From: Mycobacterium sp. shizuoka-1
GTDB lineage: Bacteria > Actinomycetota > Actinomycetes > Mycobacteriales > Mycobacteriaceae
Assembly (NCBI RefSeq): GCF_002723835.1
Contig: NZ_BEWG01000001.1
Coordinates: 1 to 64,000, forward strand
Direction: 5' to 3'
Length of the DNA stretch: 64,000 bases
Below are positions 46,731 to 56,255 of this stretch, piece after piece. The position numbers and the translations under genes were made by a program. Numbering within the stretch: the stretch's first letter is position 1; every line of letters starts with the position of its first letter. Under the pieces are notes generated by a model. It was not told the DNA's origin. It did no database searches and saw nothing but the letters and a program-made list of their open reading frames with translations.

Positions 46731-47642
46731 CTAACCGTCGGCGCGTACCTGGTCCTTGACCGCCGGCACGATCGGCGGGGCGGTCCGCCAGTTGGGCAGG
46801 CCGTCGGACTCCAGGCCGACCGGCCAGCCGTTTTCGTGCACCTGAGCCCAGTGCGAGTGGTTGAGCTGGTGCAGCGTGAAGCAGGCGTTCAGCGAGTTGT
46901 AGAAGCCCATGTTGTCGACCGTCTGGTTGACCGCTTCCTTGGCCAGCAGCGCCGCCATCGTCGGCACCTCGGCGATCCGGCGGGCGAACGCGAGCGTCTT
47001 GTCGGCCAGCTCGTCCTGTGGAAAGACCTTCGAGATCATGCCCAGTTGATAGGCCTCGTCGACGGTCATCGCGTCGCCGGTGAGCATCAGCTCCTTGGTC
47101 TTGCGAGGTCCGAACTCCCAGGGGTGGGCGAAGTACTCGACACCGCACATGCCCAGCCGGGTGCCCACCACGTCGGCGAACCGGGTGCCCTCGGCCGCCA
47201 CGATCAGGTCGCAGGCCCACATCAGCATCAGCGCCGCCGCGTAGACATCGCCGTGCACCTGGGCGATGGTGATCTTGCGCAGGTCGCGCCAGCGGCGGGT
47301 GTTGGCGAAGAAGTGCTGCCACTCCTGCAGCATCAGGCTCTCCGCGCCGTGGCGGGTGCCTCCGTTGACCTGATAGCTGGGGTGCTGGTCGGGGCCGGGG
47401 GTGAACTCGGCGCGCGACACCGACGAGCCGAGATCGTGGCCGGAGGAGAACATCGGACCGTGTCCGCCCAGAATCACCACCCGGACCGTGTCGTCGGCCT
47501 CGGCCCGTAGGAAGGCCTCGTTGAGCTCCACCAGCAGGCCACGGTTCTGGGCATTGCGCGCCTCGGGCCGGTTGAGCATGATGCGGGCGATACGCCCCTC
47601 GTCGAGGTCTTCGTAGGTGATGAAGCGGTAATCGGTCGACAT
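46731..47642 (-). CDS. Enoyl-CoA hydratase/isomerase family protein
   Basis: About 303 residues. Crotonase fold: IMLNRPEARNAQNRGLLVEL, the first oxyanion-hole segment MFSSGHDLGSS, and the second VHGDVYAAALMLMWACDLIV with Asp-Val in place of the common Gly-Gly pair, so the exact reaction is uncertain. It probably hydrates an enoyl-CoA formed by the acyl-CoA dehydrogenases of the cluster. ATG 47642 has TAGAAT 6 nt upstream, giving a separate leaderless message after the ligase gene. Confidence 0.85.
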   Translation of the reverse strand: MSTDYRFITYEDLDEGRIARIMLNRPEARNAQNRGLLVELNEAFLRAEADDTVRVVILGGHGPMFSSGHDLGSSVSRAEFTPGPDQHPSYQVNGGTRHGAESLMLQEWQHFFANTRRWRDLRKITIAQVHGDVYAAALMLMWACDLIVAAEGTRFADVVGTRLGMCGVEYFAHPWEFGPRKTKELMLTGDAMTVDEAYQLGMISKVFPQDELADKTLAFARRIAEVPTMAALLAKEAVNQTVDNMGFYNSLNACFTLHQLNHSHWAQVHENGWPVGLESDGLPNWRTAPPIVPAVKDQVRADG

Positions 47643-47648
47643 ATCGGC

Positions 47649-47654
47649 ATTCTA
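47649..47654 (-). promoter_or_regulatory. -10 hexamer TAGAAT, leaderless promoter of the crotonase gene
   Basis: Minus-strand TAGAAT ends 6 nt before ATG 47642, inside the 29-bp gap after the ligase stop. Confidence 0.55.
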
Positions 47655-47671
47655 TGCAGAGGAGAACGGGG

Positions 47672-49141
47672 TTACCCGAGCCGGGCGCGCAACTCGCGCT
47701 TGAGCACCTTGCCATAGCTGTTCTTGGGCAGGTCGTCGACGAAGACATAGCGCTTCGGGCGCTTGAAGCGGGCGATCCGGTCGAGCAGGTGAGCGTCGAG
47801 TTCGTCCTCGGCCGCCCCGCCGACAACGAAGGCCACGACCACCTCGCCCCACTCCTCGTCCGCCGCGCCCACCACAGCGGCCTCCGTCACGCCCGGATGC
47901 TCCAGCAGCGCTTCCTCCACCTCCCGGGGATAGATGTTGCTTCCTCCGCTGATCACCACGTCCTTGGACCGGTCCCGCAGCGTCAGGTAACCGTGCCGGT
48001 CGAAGGAGCCCAGATCGCCGGTGTGCAGCCAGCCGTCTCTGAGCGTGTCACTGGTCGCGGGGGCGTTGTTCCAGTACCCGGACATCACCACGTCCCCGCG
48101 GCAGACGATCTCGCCGACTTCGCCCGCCTCGACCGGGACCCCGTCGTGGCCCACTACCGCGACCTCGACGCCGGAACGTGGATAGCCCACCGAGCCGAGG
48201 ACGGTGTCGTCGGACGACGAATGATCGGCGCGGCGCAATCCGGTGATGGTCATCGGCGACTCGCCCTGGCCGTAGATCTGGGCGAAGACCGGTCCGAACG
48301 CCGTCATCGCCTTCTTGAGGCCGTCCACGTACATCGGGCCGCCGCCGTAGACGATCGTTCGCAGCGAGGCGGGGGCGGCCCGCCCGGTTCCGACCAGTCG
48401 CTGGATCATGGTGGGCGCCAGAAACGCCGACGATCCGGGATGCGCGGCGCACAGGTCGAGGAACTCGTCGGGATCGAACGCCCCGGAGGCGGGCACGACC
48501 TGGCGCGCGCCGCGCAGCACGTAGGGCGCCAGATAGAGCCCCGACCCGTGCGACATCGGCGCGGCATGGAGCAGAGCGCACGTCTCGTCGGGGGAGTCGA
48601 TATCGGCCAGATGCGCCACGGTCATCGCGGTGAGGTTGCGATGCGACAGCATGGCTCCTTTGGAGCGACCGGTGGTGCCGCTGGTGTAGAAGAGCCAGGC
48701 CAGCGCCGACGGATCGGTGGCGGGCACCGTCGCCGGTACGCCGCCGAAGAGCTGCTCGTAATCCGGGCCGCCGATGACCTCCACCACCATCGACGCCCGC
48801 GGGGTCAGTTCGGCGGCGATCTTCGGTGACGCGAATACGGTTGCCGCAGAGCAGTCGTCGAGGATCTGCCCCATCTCTCGCGGATGAAGCTTGGCGTTGA
48901 TCGGCACGAGTACGCACTGCGCCGCCCACACCCCGTAGAAGATTTCGACGATCTCCGACCGGTTCTCGCTGGCGATCGCGATCCGCTCCCCAGGCGGGTA
49001 CCTGCGGCGAAGTGCGGCCGCCAGGCGCAGCGCACGCTCGTGGAGTTCGTGCCAGGTGTACACCTGACGGTCGCCGAGGTAGACCGCGCCGCGGTCGCCG
49101 AATCGAGCGGCGGCCTGATCTAGCGTGGCGAACAGGTTCAC
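47672..49141 (-). CDS. AMP-forming acyl-CoA synthetase
   Basis: About 489 residues from GTG 49141. The adenylation signature is [19 protein letters not shown]; the A5 motif is [18 protein letters not shown] and the C-terminal catalytic lysine region [15 protein letters not shown] are intact. It activates a carboxylic acid to its CoA thioester. The start overlaps the SDR stop by 4 bp (GTGA). It is the second of two ligases in the minus arm, so two different acids, or one acid and an intermediate, may need activation. Confidence 0.9.
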   Translation of the reverse strand: MNLFATLDQAAARFGDRGAVYLGDRQVYTWHELHERALRLAAALRRRYPPGERIAIASENRSEIVEIFYGVWAAQCVLVPINAKLHPREMGQILDDCSAATVFASPKIAAELTPRASMVVEVIGGPDYEQLFGGVPATVPATDPSALAWLFYTSGTTGRSKGAMLSHRNLTAMTVAHLADIDSPDETCALLHAAPMSHGSGLYLAPYVLRGARQVVPASGAFDPDEFLDLCAAHPGSSAFLAPTMIQRLVGTGRAAPASLRTIVYGGGPMYVDGLKKAMTAFGPVFAQIYGQGESPMTITGLRRADHSSSDDTVLGSVGYPRSGVEVAVVGHDGVPVEAGEVGEIVCRGDVVMSGYWNNAPATSDTLRDGWLHTGDLGSFDRHGYLTLRDRSKDVVISGGSNIYPREVEEALLEHPGVTEAAVVGAADEEWGEVVVAFVVGGAAEDELDAHLLDRIARFKRPKRYVFVDDLPKNSYGKVLKRELRARLG

Positions 49142-49920
49142 TCGGCGACCCAGTGCGAGGACAACGCGTGCTCCGACAGATACTTCGTGGAGCTCCAGCC
49201 GCCGTCCACCACGATGGTCTGACCGTTGATGAAACTGCCTGCCGGTGAGCACAGGAACGCCACCGTGCCGGCGACGTCCTCGACCCGCCCCAGCCGCGGA
49301 TACGGCGTCATCTCGGTGTTGATCTTGCGGAACCGCTCGTCGTCGAGGCGCTGGGCGACCATCGGAGTCACCGTGACTCCCGGGGCCACCGCATTGCTCC
49401 GGATCCCTTGCGCCCCATACTGACACGCGATGTGCAGGGTGAGCGCGGTCAGACCGCCCTTGGCGGCAGAATAGGCGCCGCCCCGAAGACCGCCGACCAC
49501 CGCGAACGTCGAGGTGACGTTGATGATGGCCGAGCCGGGACGCATGTGCGGGATAACCTCGCGCGCCAGCCGGAACGGCGCTCGCAACATGACACCGAGG
49601 AAGTAATCCAGCGACTCGTCGTCGGTTTCGTGCAGTGGCTTCGGGCTGCCGACCCCGGCGTTGTTCACCAGCACGTCGATGCGACCCCACCGCGACACCG
49701 CGAGATCGACGATCCGCCGTGGGGCGTCGTCGTCGGTGAGGTCCACGGCCAGCGTGGCCACCCGGTCGGGGTCGCCGATCGCCTCGGCCAGTGCGTTCAG
49801 CCGGCCGGCGTCACGCCCGGTGCCGACCACCGCCATGCCTGCCGTGGCGAGTGTTATGGCGCAGGCAAATCCGATTCCGCTACTCGCACCGGTCACCACT
49901 GCTACCTGTACATCATTCAT
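49138..49920 (-). CDS. Short-chain dehydrogenase/reductase
   Basis: About 260 residues. Classical SDR: cofactor motif TGASSGIG at 9-16, NNAGVG, active-site Tyr-x3-Lys in AYSAAKGG, and GVTVTPM after the active site. NAD(P)-dependent alcohol or ketone conversion; substrate unknown. ATG 49920 overlaps the upstream ligase stop by 8 bp with a GAGGCGG ribosome site. Confidence 0.9.
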   Translation of the reverse strand: MNDVQVAVVTGASSGIGFACAITLATAGMAVVGTGRDAGRLNALAEAIGDPDRVATLAVDLTDDDAPRRIVDLAVSRWGRIDVLVNNAGVGSPKPLHETDDESLDYFLGVMLRAPFRLAREVIPHMRPGSAIINVTSTFAVVGGLRGGAYSAAKGGLTALTLHIACQYGAQGIRSNAVAPGVTVTPMVAQRLDDERFRKINTEMTPYPRLGRVEDVAGTVAFLCSPAGSFINGQTIVVDGGWSSTKYLSEHALSSHWVAE

Positions 49921-51484
49921 CCGCCTCGACCAATCTTGCTCGGATCCGATGTTTGAGCACTTTTCCGGCGTCATTGCGAGGCAGCTCCTCCCAAATGGCG
50001 ACCTGTTCGGGCCACTTGAAGGTGGCCACGCCGGCGGTCCGCAGGAACGCGCGCAGATCGGCGACATCGGGACCGGGCCGCCGGTCGGTGACCACCACGG
50101 CGCAGGCACGCTCCCCGGTGCGCGGATCGGGTACGCCGACGATCGCGATCTCGCGGATCGCCGGGTGGCCGAGCAGGACGTCCTCGACCTCTTTGGGAGC
50201 GATGTTCTCGCCGTTGCGGATCACCAGATCCTTGGCCCGGCCGGTGACGGTGAGGTAGCCGTCGGCGGCCCACTCGCCCAGATCGCCGGTGCGGAAGTAG
50301 CCGTCGGCGTCGAACGCCTCCGCGTCGTCCTCGGGATGCAGGTAGCCCAGCAGCATCTGGGGGCCGCGGGCGCGGATCTCGCCGGCCACGATGGCGATGT
50401 CGGCGATGCCGGGCCGGCCGTCGGTGTCGGCGGCGCGGTCGGGATCATCGGGTGCGCCGACGGTGGTGACCGGGACCTCGGTGCAGCCGTACACCCGGCT
50501 GACCAACGCGTGCTCGAAATGGTCTGCGGCGCGCCGGATCAACGCCGGCGGCACCGAGGCGCCCCCGCAGATGAACACCCGAAGGTCCGGCAGCCGGGTG
50601 CCGGCGCGGCGGGCCGCGGCCAGGATCTGGTCAAGGAATGGCGTCGCCCCGGCCAGGTGCGTGCAGCGTTCGGCGTCCAACAAGGCGACGGCAGCCTCGG
50701 GATCCCAGCGATCCATCAGCACCGCGGTGGTGCCGAGCAGGACCGGACATTCGAAGGCATAGATGGATCCGCCGATGTGGGCGATGGGGGAGGGCACCAG
50801 GAACACCGACCTGGGTTCGACCCGCCAGTGCCGGCCGATCTGCCGGATCAGGGCATGAATCGAATTATGGCTGTGCAGAACGCCCTTCGGCGCTCCGGTG
50901 GTGCCCGAGGTGTACAGGATCATCCGAACCGCATCGGGGTCGAGCGCCGGGATCGGGGCCGAACTGCCGCAGCCGTCCAGCAGCGCCGAGAACCGGACCT
51001 GCCCGGGCCGGGGCTCGCCCCGCACCACGACCACGGTGGGCGGGGAGGCCATCGCGGCGGTGACCCGCTGCAGCATCGACGGATAGTCGTGGCCGGCGAA
51101 GTGGGCGGGGACGACGATCATGCGCACCTCGGCATCGGCCAGGATGTACGACAGCTCGTGGTCGCGAAGTGACGGCAGGATGGGGTTGACGATCATCCCG
51201 GCGATCGTCGCGGCGTGGTAGACGATCGCCGCCTCGTGCCAGTTCGGCAGCATGAACGAGAGCACGCTGCCGACCGGCATGCGGTCCCGCAACGCCTCGG
51301 CCAGGCGCTTCGCCCGGGTATACAGGGTGGCGCAATCCAGGCGCACCGGTCCGTCGACGAGGACCTCCCGTCGTGGGGTGTCGCGCGCCGCGGCGGCCAG
51401 TGCGTCGGCCAGGGTTTCGCGCACCCACAGCCCGTCGGCGTAGGCGCGCTGAGCGAGCTCGGGATTTCGCGTCGGGGTGCGCAC
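49913..51484 (-). CDS. AMP-forming acyl-CoA synthetase
   Basis: About 523 residues from GTG 51484. Adenylation motif [18 protein letters not shown]; then [19 protein letters not shown] and the lysine-containing [15 protein letters not shown]. Close in type to cyclohexanecarboxylate- or steroid-acid-CoA ligases, but the substrate cannot be read off. It follows the GntR gene by 5 bp and is part of the minus arm of the catabolic cluster. Confidence 0.9.
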   Translation of the reverse strand: MRTPTRNPELAQRAYADGLWVRETLADALAAAARDTPRREVLVDGPVRLDCATLYTRAKRLAEALRDRMPVGSVLSFMLPNWHEAAIVYHAATIAGMIVNPILPSLRDHELSYILADAEVRMIVVPAHFAGHDYPSMLQRVTAAMASPPTVVVVRGEPRPGQVRFSALLDGCGSSAPIPALDPDAVRMILYTSGTTGAPKGVLHSHNSIHALIRQIGRHWRVEPRSVFLVPSPIAHIGGSIYAFECPVLLGTTAVLMDRWDPEAAVALLDAERCTHLAGATPFLDQILAAARRAGTRLPDLRVFICGGASVPPALIRRAADHFEHALVSRVYGCTEVPVTTVGAPDDPDRAADTDGRPGIADIAIVAGEIRARGPQMLLGYLHPEDDAEAFDADGYFRTGDLGEWAADGYLTVTGRAKDLVIRNGENIAPKEVEDVLLGHPAIREIAIVGVPDPRTGERACAVVVTDRRPGPDVADLRAFLRTAGVATFKWPEQVAIWEELPRNDAGKVLKHRIRARLVEADE

Positions 51485-51489
51485 GCCCG

Positions 51490-52230
51490 CTAGCCCTTCA
51501 CCCGCCGCATGGTCATCGAATGGCGGAACCGGTCCCCGGGATGAGTGTTCACCGTGACCTGTGCGACCTCGCCGTCGGATGTCGTGTAGGTGCGCAGCAT
51601 CTCGAGCGCGGGCGTGCCCGGCTCGACGTTCAGAGCGTCGGCCAGGTCCTGGCCGATGTGCACGGCCGAGATCTCCTGGCGGACTTCGACGATGCTGAGC
51701 CCGAACAGGTCCTCGATGAGCGGGAAGATCGGCCCGGTGTGGTTCTGCAGCATCCTGCCGACGCCCGCGAACGCCCGGTTGATGTAGTACTCGGCGCTAC
51801 AGACCGGAGTGTCGGCGCCTTCGGTGCGCCGGAAACCCCGCACCGCCAGCCACTGTTCTCCGACGGCGAGGCCGGTGCGCTGCGCCAGTTCAGCGTCGAT
51901 GGTGATCATGGCGGTGGATTCGATGGCGAAGCGAGCGCCGGTCGCAAAGGCCAGCAGGTCGTTGATCGACACGACGTCCTGGACGTAGGCGTGGGACGAC
52001 GGCCGTGGCACCACCGTGGTGCCCGCCCGTGGTCGGGACGACACCAGGTTGTCCTCGCGCAGGCGCCGCAGTGCCTCTCGAACGGTGTAGCGGCTCACCG
52101 AGAATCGTTGGCAGAGTTCATGTTCGGTGGGCAGTTGGGAGCCGACGGGATATACCCCGTCGACGATCTCCTTGCGGAGCGTGCGGGCTACCTGGATGTA
52201 GCGGTGGTCTGCAGCCTCGGCCGGTGTCAT
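51490..52230 (-). CDS. GntR-family regulator with UTRA domain
   Basis: About 246 residues. The winged helix is GSQLPTEHELCQRFSVSRYT followed by VREALRRLREDNLVSSRPRAGT; a UTRA-type effector domain covers the rest. ATG 52230 is preferred because AAGGAG lies just upstream, at the end of the propeller gene. It is the likely local regulator acting on the ATTTGTCTGGACAAAT palindrome between the two arms of the cluster. Confidence 0.87.
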   Translation of the reverse strand: MTPAEAADHRYIQVARTLRKEIVDGVYPVGSQLPTEHELCQRFSVSRYTVREALRRLREDNLVSSRPRAGTTVVPRPSSHAYVQDVVSINDLLAFATGARFAIESTAMITIDAELAQRTGLAVGEQWLAVRGFRRTEGADTPVCSAEYYINRAFAGVGRMLQNHTGPIFPLIEDLFGLSIVEVRQEISAVHIGQDLADALNVEPGTPALEMLRTYTTSDGEVAQVTVNTHPGDRFRHSMTMRRVKG

Positions 52231-52231
52231 C

Positions 52232-53836
52232 TCAACTCCTTCGGCGCACCGCGAGCACACTGCCGTCGGCGTCCGCCGAGACGTACAGCGTCCCGTCTCG
52301 CCCCGCGGCGATTCCGGCGAACGGGCCCTGAGGGCCCGAGAACGGTGGCATTCCGCGCAGCGGTTTCGGGGTGACCCCGGGCGGTGCGCCGATCGGGAGG
52401 CCCGCCGCGATGGTGGTGCGGGTGCCGCGGGACAGGTCGACCTCGATCAGCGACCTGGCCTGCGCATCGACGATGTAGAGCAGGTCGCCGGAGACCAGAA
52501 TTCCCTGCGGACAGTCCAATTCGTCGACCGCGGTCGTGACCGTGGCGCCGTCGACCCGGCTCACCCGGCCGCGCTCGCTGATCAGCGGGGTGCCGTCGGG
52601 CCCGATGGCCACACCGACGGGGGTGTCCAGCCCGGTGGCCAGGACGTCGGCCCCGTCGCCGGACACCGAGAGCAACCGGCCGGTGCCCTGCTCCACCGCC
52701 AGGGTCCCGCGCGGCCCGGTCACGACTCCGTACAGCTGATCCAATCCGTCTGCCAGGATCTCGCTTTCGCCGTCGGCAGGCCGATAGCGCGCCACCTGGC
52801 CGCCCGAGGTGGTCACCACGAACTCGCCGGGCCCGGCCGCGGCCAGACCGCGCACGAAACCGGGATAGCCCGCACTGAACAGCATTCCGAGGGTATGCAG
52901 GGTGCCGTCGGCCCCGAGCCGGTAGAGATACGTGCCGTCGGCGACATACAACTCGCCGTCGGGTCCCACCGCGAGATCGAGCGGCCAGTTGAGTCCGCCG
53001 GGCAAGACGGGCCGGGTGTCGCCGGGGCCGAGGATCTCGGTGATCTCACCGGTGAAGTTCGAGACGAACAGCCTGGTGCCGACGAAGGTCAGGTTGTCCA
53101 ACCCGGGACGAAGGCCGGCCAGCACCGTCTGCGCGCCGGTCCGCGGGTCGATCCGCAGCACCTGGCCGCTGTGCACCTGAGTGGAGACCACATCGCCGTG
53201 CTGGTCGAACTTGACGGCGTCGGGCACGCCGAGACCGGTCGCGACGACCTGCGGTGTGCCGCCGTCGGGATCGATGCGCCAGATCTCGTTGGCGCCCATG
53301 ACCGGGAAGTAGAGCAGCCCGTCGGGACCGACCTCCATCGCGTTCGGCGAGGGCACATTCTCCAGCAGCACGCGTGCCCGGCCGTTGGTGGGATCGAGCT
53401 CCAGCAGCCGGCCACCGTCACGGCACTCGCCGACGAACAACCGCCCGCGATACACCGTGATCCCGTTCGCGCACGGCAGGTCGTCGCGCAGCACCCGGGT
53501 GGTTCCGTCAGCCGCGCAGCGGACGCTGACCCTGCCGTCCATCACCTCGGTGGCGTACAGATTCCCGGCATCGTCGAAGGCGACGTCGTCGGGCGCGATG
53601 ATGTCGCCGCCCTTGGCGCTGATCGTGTCGAGAGAGCCGGTGGCGACATCCAGTGCGCTGATCTGGCTGCCAGTGACCTGGGCGATGTACACCCGGCCGT
53701 CGGGGCCGGTGCGCAGGCCGTTCGCGCCGAACAGCCGGCTGGGCGCGCAGCGGCGTTCGACGGTCCAGCCGTCGGCCACAGTCGGCGGCTGACCCAGGCG
53801 AAAGCGCGCGGCCTGCTGCGCCATCAGCGGTGTCAT
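52232..53836 (-). CDS. NHL/SMP-30-like beta-propeller protein
   Basis: About 534 residues made of repeated blades of the GPDGRVYIAQ / DDAGNLYATEV / GPDGLLYFPV type, at least ten recognisable repeats, so probably two propellers or one extended propeller. No signal peptide is seen; ATG 53836 (MTPLMAQQAARF) is used because the longer frame crosses the promoter region. Relatives include SMP-30/gluconolactonase and NHL proteins. A lactonase acting after the Baeyer-Villiger enzyme is an attractive guess, not shown by a catalytic motif. Confidence 0.78.
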   Translation of the reverse strand: MTPLMAQQAARFRLGQPPTVADGWTVERRCAPSRLFGANGLRTGPDGRVYIAQVTGSQISALDVATGSLDTISAKGGDIIAPDDVAFDDAGNLYATEVMDGRVSVRCAADGTTRVLRDDLPCANGITVYRGRLFVGECRDGGRLLELDPTNGRARVLLENVPSPNAMEVGPDGLLYFPVMGANEIWRIDPDGGTPQVVATGLGVPDAVKFDQHGDVVSTQVHSGQVLRIDPRTGAQTVLAGLRPGLDNLTFVGTRLFVSNFTGEITEILGPGDTRPVLPGGLNWPLDLAVGPDGELYVADGTYLYRLGADGTLHTLGMLFSAGYPGFVRGLAAAGPGEFVVTTSGGQVARYRPADGESEILADGLDQLYGVVTGPRGTLAVEQGTGRLLSVSGDGADVLATGLDTPVGVAIGPDGTPLISERGRVSRVDGATVTTAVDELDCPQGILVSGDLLYIVDAQARSLIEVDLSRGTRTTIAAGLPIGAPPGVTPKPLRGMPPFSGPQGPFAGIAAGRDGTLYVSADADGSVLAVRRRS

Positions 53837-53856
53837 CGCGGTGACCGTACCAAGCC

Positions 53857-53862
53857 AATGTA
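53857..53862 (-). promoter_or_regulatory. -10 candidate TACATT of the minus arm
   Basis: Minus-strand TACATT fits TANNNT, about 20 bp before ATG 53836, directly next to the GTCTGGAC half-operator at 53863-53870. Confidence 0.4.
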
Positions 53863-53873
53863 GTCCAGACAAT
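53861..53873. promoter_or_regulatory. GntR half-operator, inverted copy of TTGTCTGGAC
   Basis: Reads ATTGTCTGGACTA on the minus strand; its TTGTCTGGAC decamer is identical to the core of the palindrome at 53955-53970. Confidence 0.6.
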
Positions 53874-53954
53874 AGACACGAGGGTTCCGTGATTACCCCT
53901 TGACGGTGCGATAACTGCTGCGGAATCATGTTCTCCAACCAGTAGAGTCTAGCT

Positions 53955-53970
53955 ATTTGTCTGGACAAAT
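53955..53970. promoter_or_regulatory. GntR operator ATTTGTCTGGACAAAT
   Basis: A perfect palindrome (ATTTGTC-TG-GACAAAT) 18 bp before the ATG of the plus arm and downstream of TAGAGT (53943-53948), so bound repressor would block the first bases of that transcript. Confidence 0.75.
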
Positions 53971-53988
53971 GGTGGACGGAAGTAGGTC

Positions 53989-54837
53989 ATGGCGGATCTC
54001 CTGCGGCTCGACGGCCGCGTCGTGGTGGTGTCGGGCGCCGGGGGCGGCGGTATCGGCACGGCCGTGACCGAGATGGTCGCGCGGGCCGGCGCCACCGTCG
54101 TCGCGGTCAGCCGGTCCCGGGACAATCTCGACACCCATCTCGGCCCGCTCATCGCGGGTGGACTGCCGATCGTGCCGGTTGCCGCCGACGCCGCCACCGA
54201 CGCCGGGATCGCCACCGTGCTGGACGCGGTACGCGACGTCGACGGCGGCCTGCATGGTCTGGTCAACATCGCCGGCGGCGCGGCCCCCGACACCTGGATG
54301 CCCGCCACCCGGGTCAGCCGCGCCGACTGGCGGGCCCTGTTCACCACCAACCTCGAGACCATGGTCTTCATGAGCCAGGCGGTGGCCACCGAGATCCGCT
54401 CGGGCGGCGGCTCGGGCTCGATCGTGTCGGTGTCGTCCATCAGCGGCATGAACACCGCGCCGTTCCACATCGCCTACGGCACCGCCAAGGCCGCGATCGT
54501 GGCGGCCACCCGGACCCTGGCGCTGGAACTCGCTCTCGACGACATCCGGGTGAATGCCGTCGCACCCGGGGTCACCGAGACCGTGGCCTCGCGTGCCTAC
54601 GTCGACCCCGATCCCGACCGTGACCGCACCGCGATCGCGATGGGGCGGCGCGGACGACCCGAGGAGCAGGCCGGTCCGATCCTGTTCCTGCTGTCCGACC
54701 TGTCGAGCTACATCACCGGCCAGACCCTGCTCGTCGACGGCGGGATCGATCTGCGCTGGAGCCACCTGGGTGCCGACAACACGTCGTTGTTCCTCAAGGA
54801 CGACGACTTCCGTGATGCCATCCGGAGGAATGCATGA
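53989..54837 (+). CDS. Short-chain dehydrogenase/reductase
   Basis: About 282 residues. SDR with SGAGGGGIG as the cofactor loop, NIAGGAAPDTW, SVSSISGM and Tyr-x3-Lys in YGTAKAAIV. It is the first gene of the plus arm and overlaps the Rieske oxygenase gene by ATGA, so the two proteins likely work on the same compound, for example oxidation of a hydroxyl made by the oxygenase. Confidence 0.9.
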   Translation: MADLLRLDGRVVVVSGAGGGGIGTAVTEMVARAGATVVAVSRSRDNLDTHLGPLIAGGLPIVPVAADAATDAGIATVLDAVRDVDGGLHGLVNIAGGAAPDTWMPATRVSRADWRALFTTNLETMVFMSQAVATEIRSGGGSGSIVSVSSISGMNTAPFHIAYGTAKAAIVAATRTLALELALDDIRVNAVAPGVTETVASRAYVDPDPDRDRTAIAMGRRGRPEEQAGPILFLLSDLSSYITGQTLLVDGGIDLRWSHLGADNTSLFLKDDDFRDAIRRNA

Positions 54838-56192
54838 GCGATATCGAAGAACTGGCCGAACCGATGACCATCGGGGTGCAGGCCTACCTCTCGCCGGAAT
54901 ACGCCCGCGCCGAACGAGACCGGCTGTGGCGCAAGGTCTGGCAGCAGGTCGGCCGGGTAGAGGAGCTCGCCGAGATCGGCAGCTATCTGACCTACGAGAT
55001 CCTCGACGACTCGATCATCGTGGTGCGTACCGGCGACGGCGGTACCGGTGACGACTTCGCTGCGCACCACAACGTGTGCATGCATCGGGGCCGTCGGCTC
55101 ATCGACACCCCACCCGGAGCGAAACACGCCGTGGGGCGGGCCCGTAAGTCGTTCGTCTGCGGCTTCCACGGCTGGACCTATGGCCTGGACGGCACCTGCA
55201 CCCACATCCGGGAAGAGGCCGACTGGCAGGGTGCGCTCAGCCCGGCCGACACCCGGCTGCGGGCGGTGAAGGTGGATACCTGGGGCGGCTGGCTGTGGAT
55301 CAACATGGATCCCGACTGCGAGCCGCTGGCCGACTTCCTGCACCCGGCGGCCAAGATCCTCGACCCGTTCGGACTGGAGAACATGCGCTGCAAATGGCGC
55401 AGGTGGGTGCATTTCGACTGTAACTGGAAAGTCGCCCTCGAGGCCTTCAACGAGACCTACCACGTGTTCACCACCCACCCGGAGTTCAACAAGTTCGGTG
55501 AGTTCAAAGGCTGGGCCAAGGCGCAGGGCCGGCACTCCAACATCGGCTACGACGCACCCGACGATCTGGCCGAGACAAAGTCCAAGATCCGGCTGGGAAC
55601 CGGCGATCCGCGGATCTCCACCGCCGAGATGCAGGTGTACACGATGGCGGAGACCAACGCGACCACCACGCAGACGCTGGTGAACGCCGCTCTGCGACTG
55701 GTGGACGAGCTGCCCGAGGGCACCCCGGCCGACAAGGTACTCGAACACTGGCTGGCTTCGGCGCGTCGCGACGACGAAGCGCGGGGCGTGGTGTGGCCGA
55801 CCATCCCGGCCGACATCCTGGGACAGAGCGGAACCGCCTGGCAGCTGTTCCCGAACTTCCAGATCGGGCAAGGCCTGACCAGTGCACTCTGCTATGGCGC
55901 GCGCCCGGACCCCGGATACGACCCGGACAAGTGCATCTTCGAGGTCTCGGTATTCGAGCTGTACCCCAAAGGTGCTCAGCCGCAGACGGACTGGGAGTAC
56001 ACCCCGGTCGGCGACCCGCGGTGGCGCAGCGTGCTGCCGCAGGACTTCTCCAACATGGCCGCCGTTCAGCAGGGGATGAAGTCGCTGGGATTTCCCGGCA
56101 CCCGACCCAACCCGTACCGCGAACGCAGCACCGTCAACCTGCACTACCAGCTGTCGAAGTACATGGGTACCGGTGAACCCCGCACATTGTGA
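54834..56192 (+). CDS. Rieske aromatic-ring-hydroxylating-type oxygenase, alpha subunit
   Basis: About 452 residues. Rieske ligands Cys82-His84 (CMHRGRR) and Cys109-His112 (CGFHGW); catalytic iron region NWKVALEAFNETYHVFTTHP. This is the alpha-subunit layout of phenylpropionate or steroid-type dioxygenases, but no beta subunit, ferredoxin or reductase is encoded in the cluster. It probably hydroxylates or demethylates the substrate early in the pathway; this is inference from context. Confidence 0.88.
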   Translation: MSDIEELAEPMTIGVQAYLSPEYARAERDRLWRKVWQQVGRVEELAEIGSYLTYEILDDSIIVVRTGDGGTGDDFAAHHNVCMHRGRRLIDTPPGAKHAVGRARKSFVCGFHGWTYGLDGTCTHIREEADWQGALSPADTRLRAVKVDTWGGWLWINMDPDCEPLADFLHPAAKILDPFGLENMRCKWRRWVHFDCNWKVALEAFNETYHVFTTHPEFNKFGEFKGWAKAQGRHSNIGYDAPDDLAETKSKIRLGTGDPRISTAEMQVYTMAETNATTTQTLVNAALRLVDELPEGTPADKVLEHWLASARRDDEARGVVWPTIPADILGQSGTAWQLFPNFQIGQGLTSALCYGARPDPGYDPDKCIFEVSVFELYPKGAQPQTDWEYTPVGDPRWRSVLPQDFSNMAAVQQGMKSLGFPGTRPNPYRERSTVNLHYQLSKYMGTGEPRTL

Positions 56193-56239
56193 TTTCGGTG
56201 CGATTTCCGTCGCTGCGCGAACGTTTTCGCGCCGAAATC
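56191..56239 (+). repeat. Hairpin between the Rieske and monooxygenase genes
   Basis: GATTTCGGTGCG (56191-56202) pairs with CGCGCCGAAATC (56228-56239), 12 bp with one G-U pair, around a 25-nt loop. Its right arm shares TTCGCGCCGARATC with 40081-40094, so it may belong to a dispersed intergenic repeat. Confidence 0.5.
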
Positions 56240-56255
56240 CCGAGAAGGAGAACGG

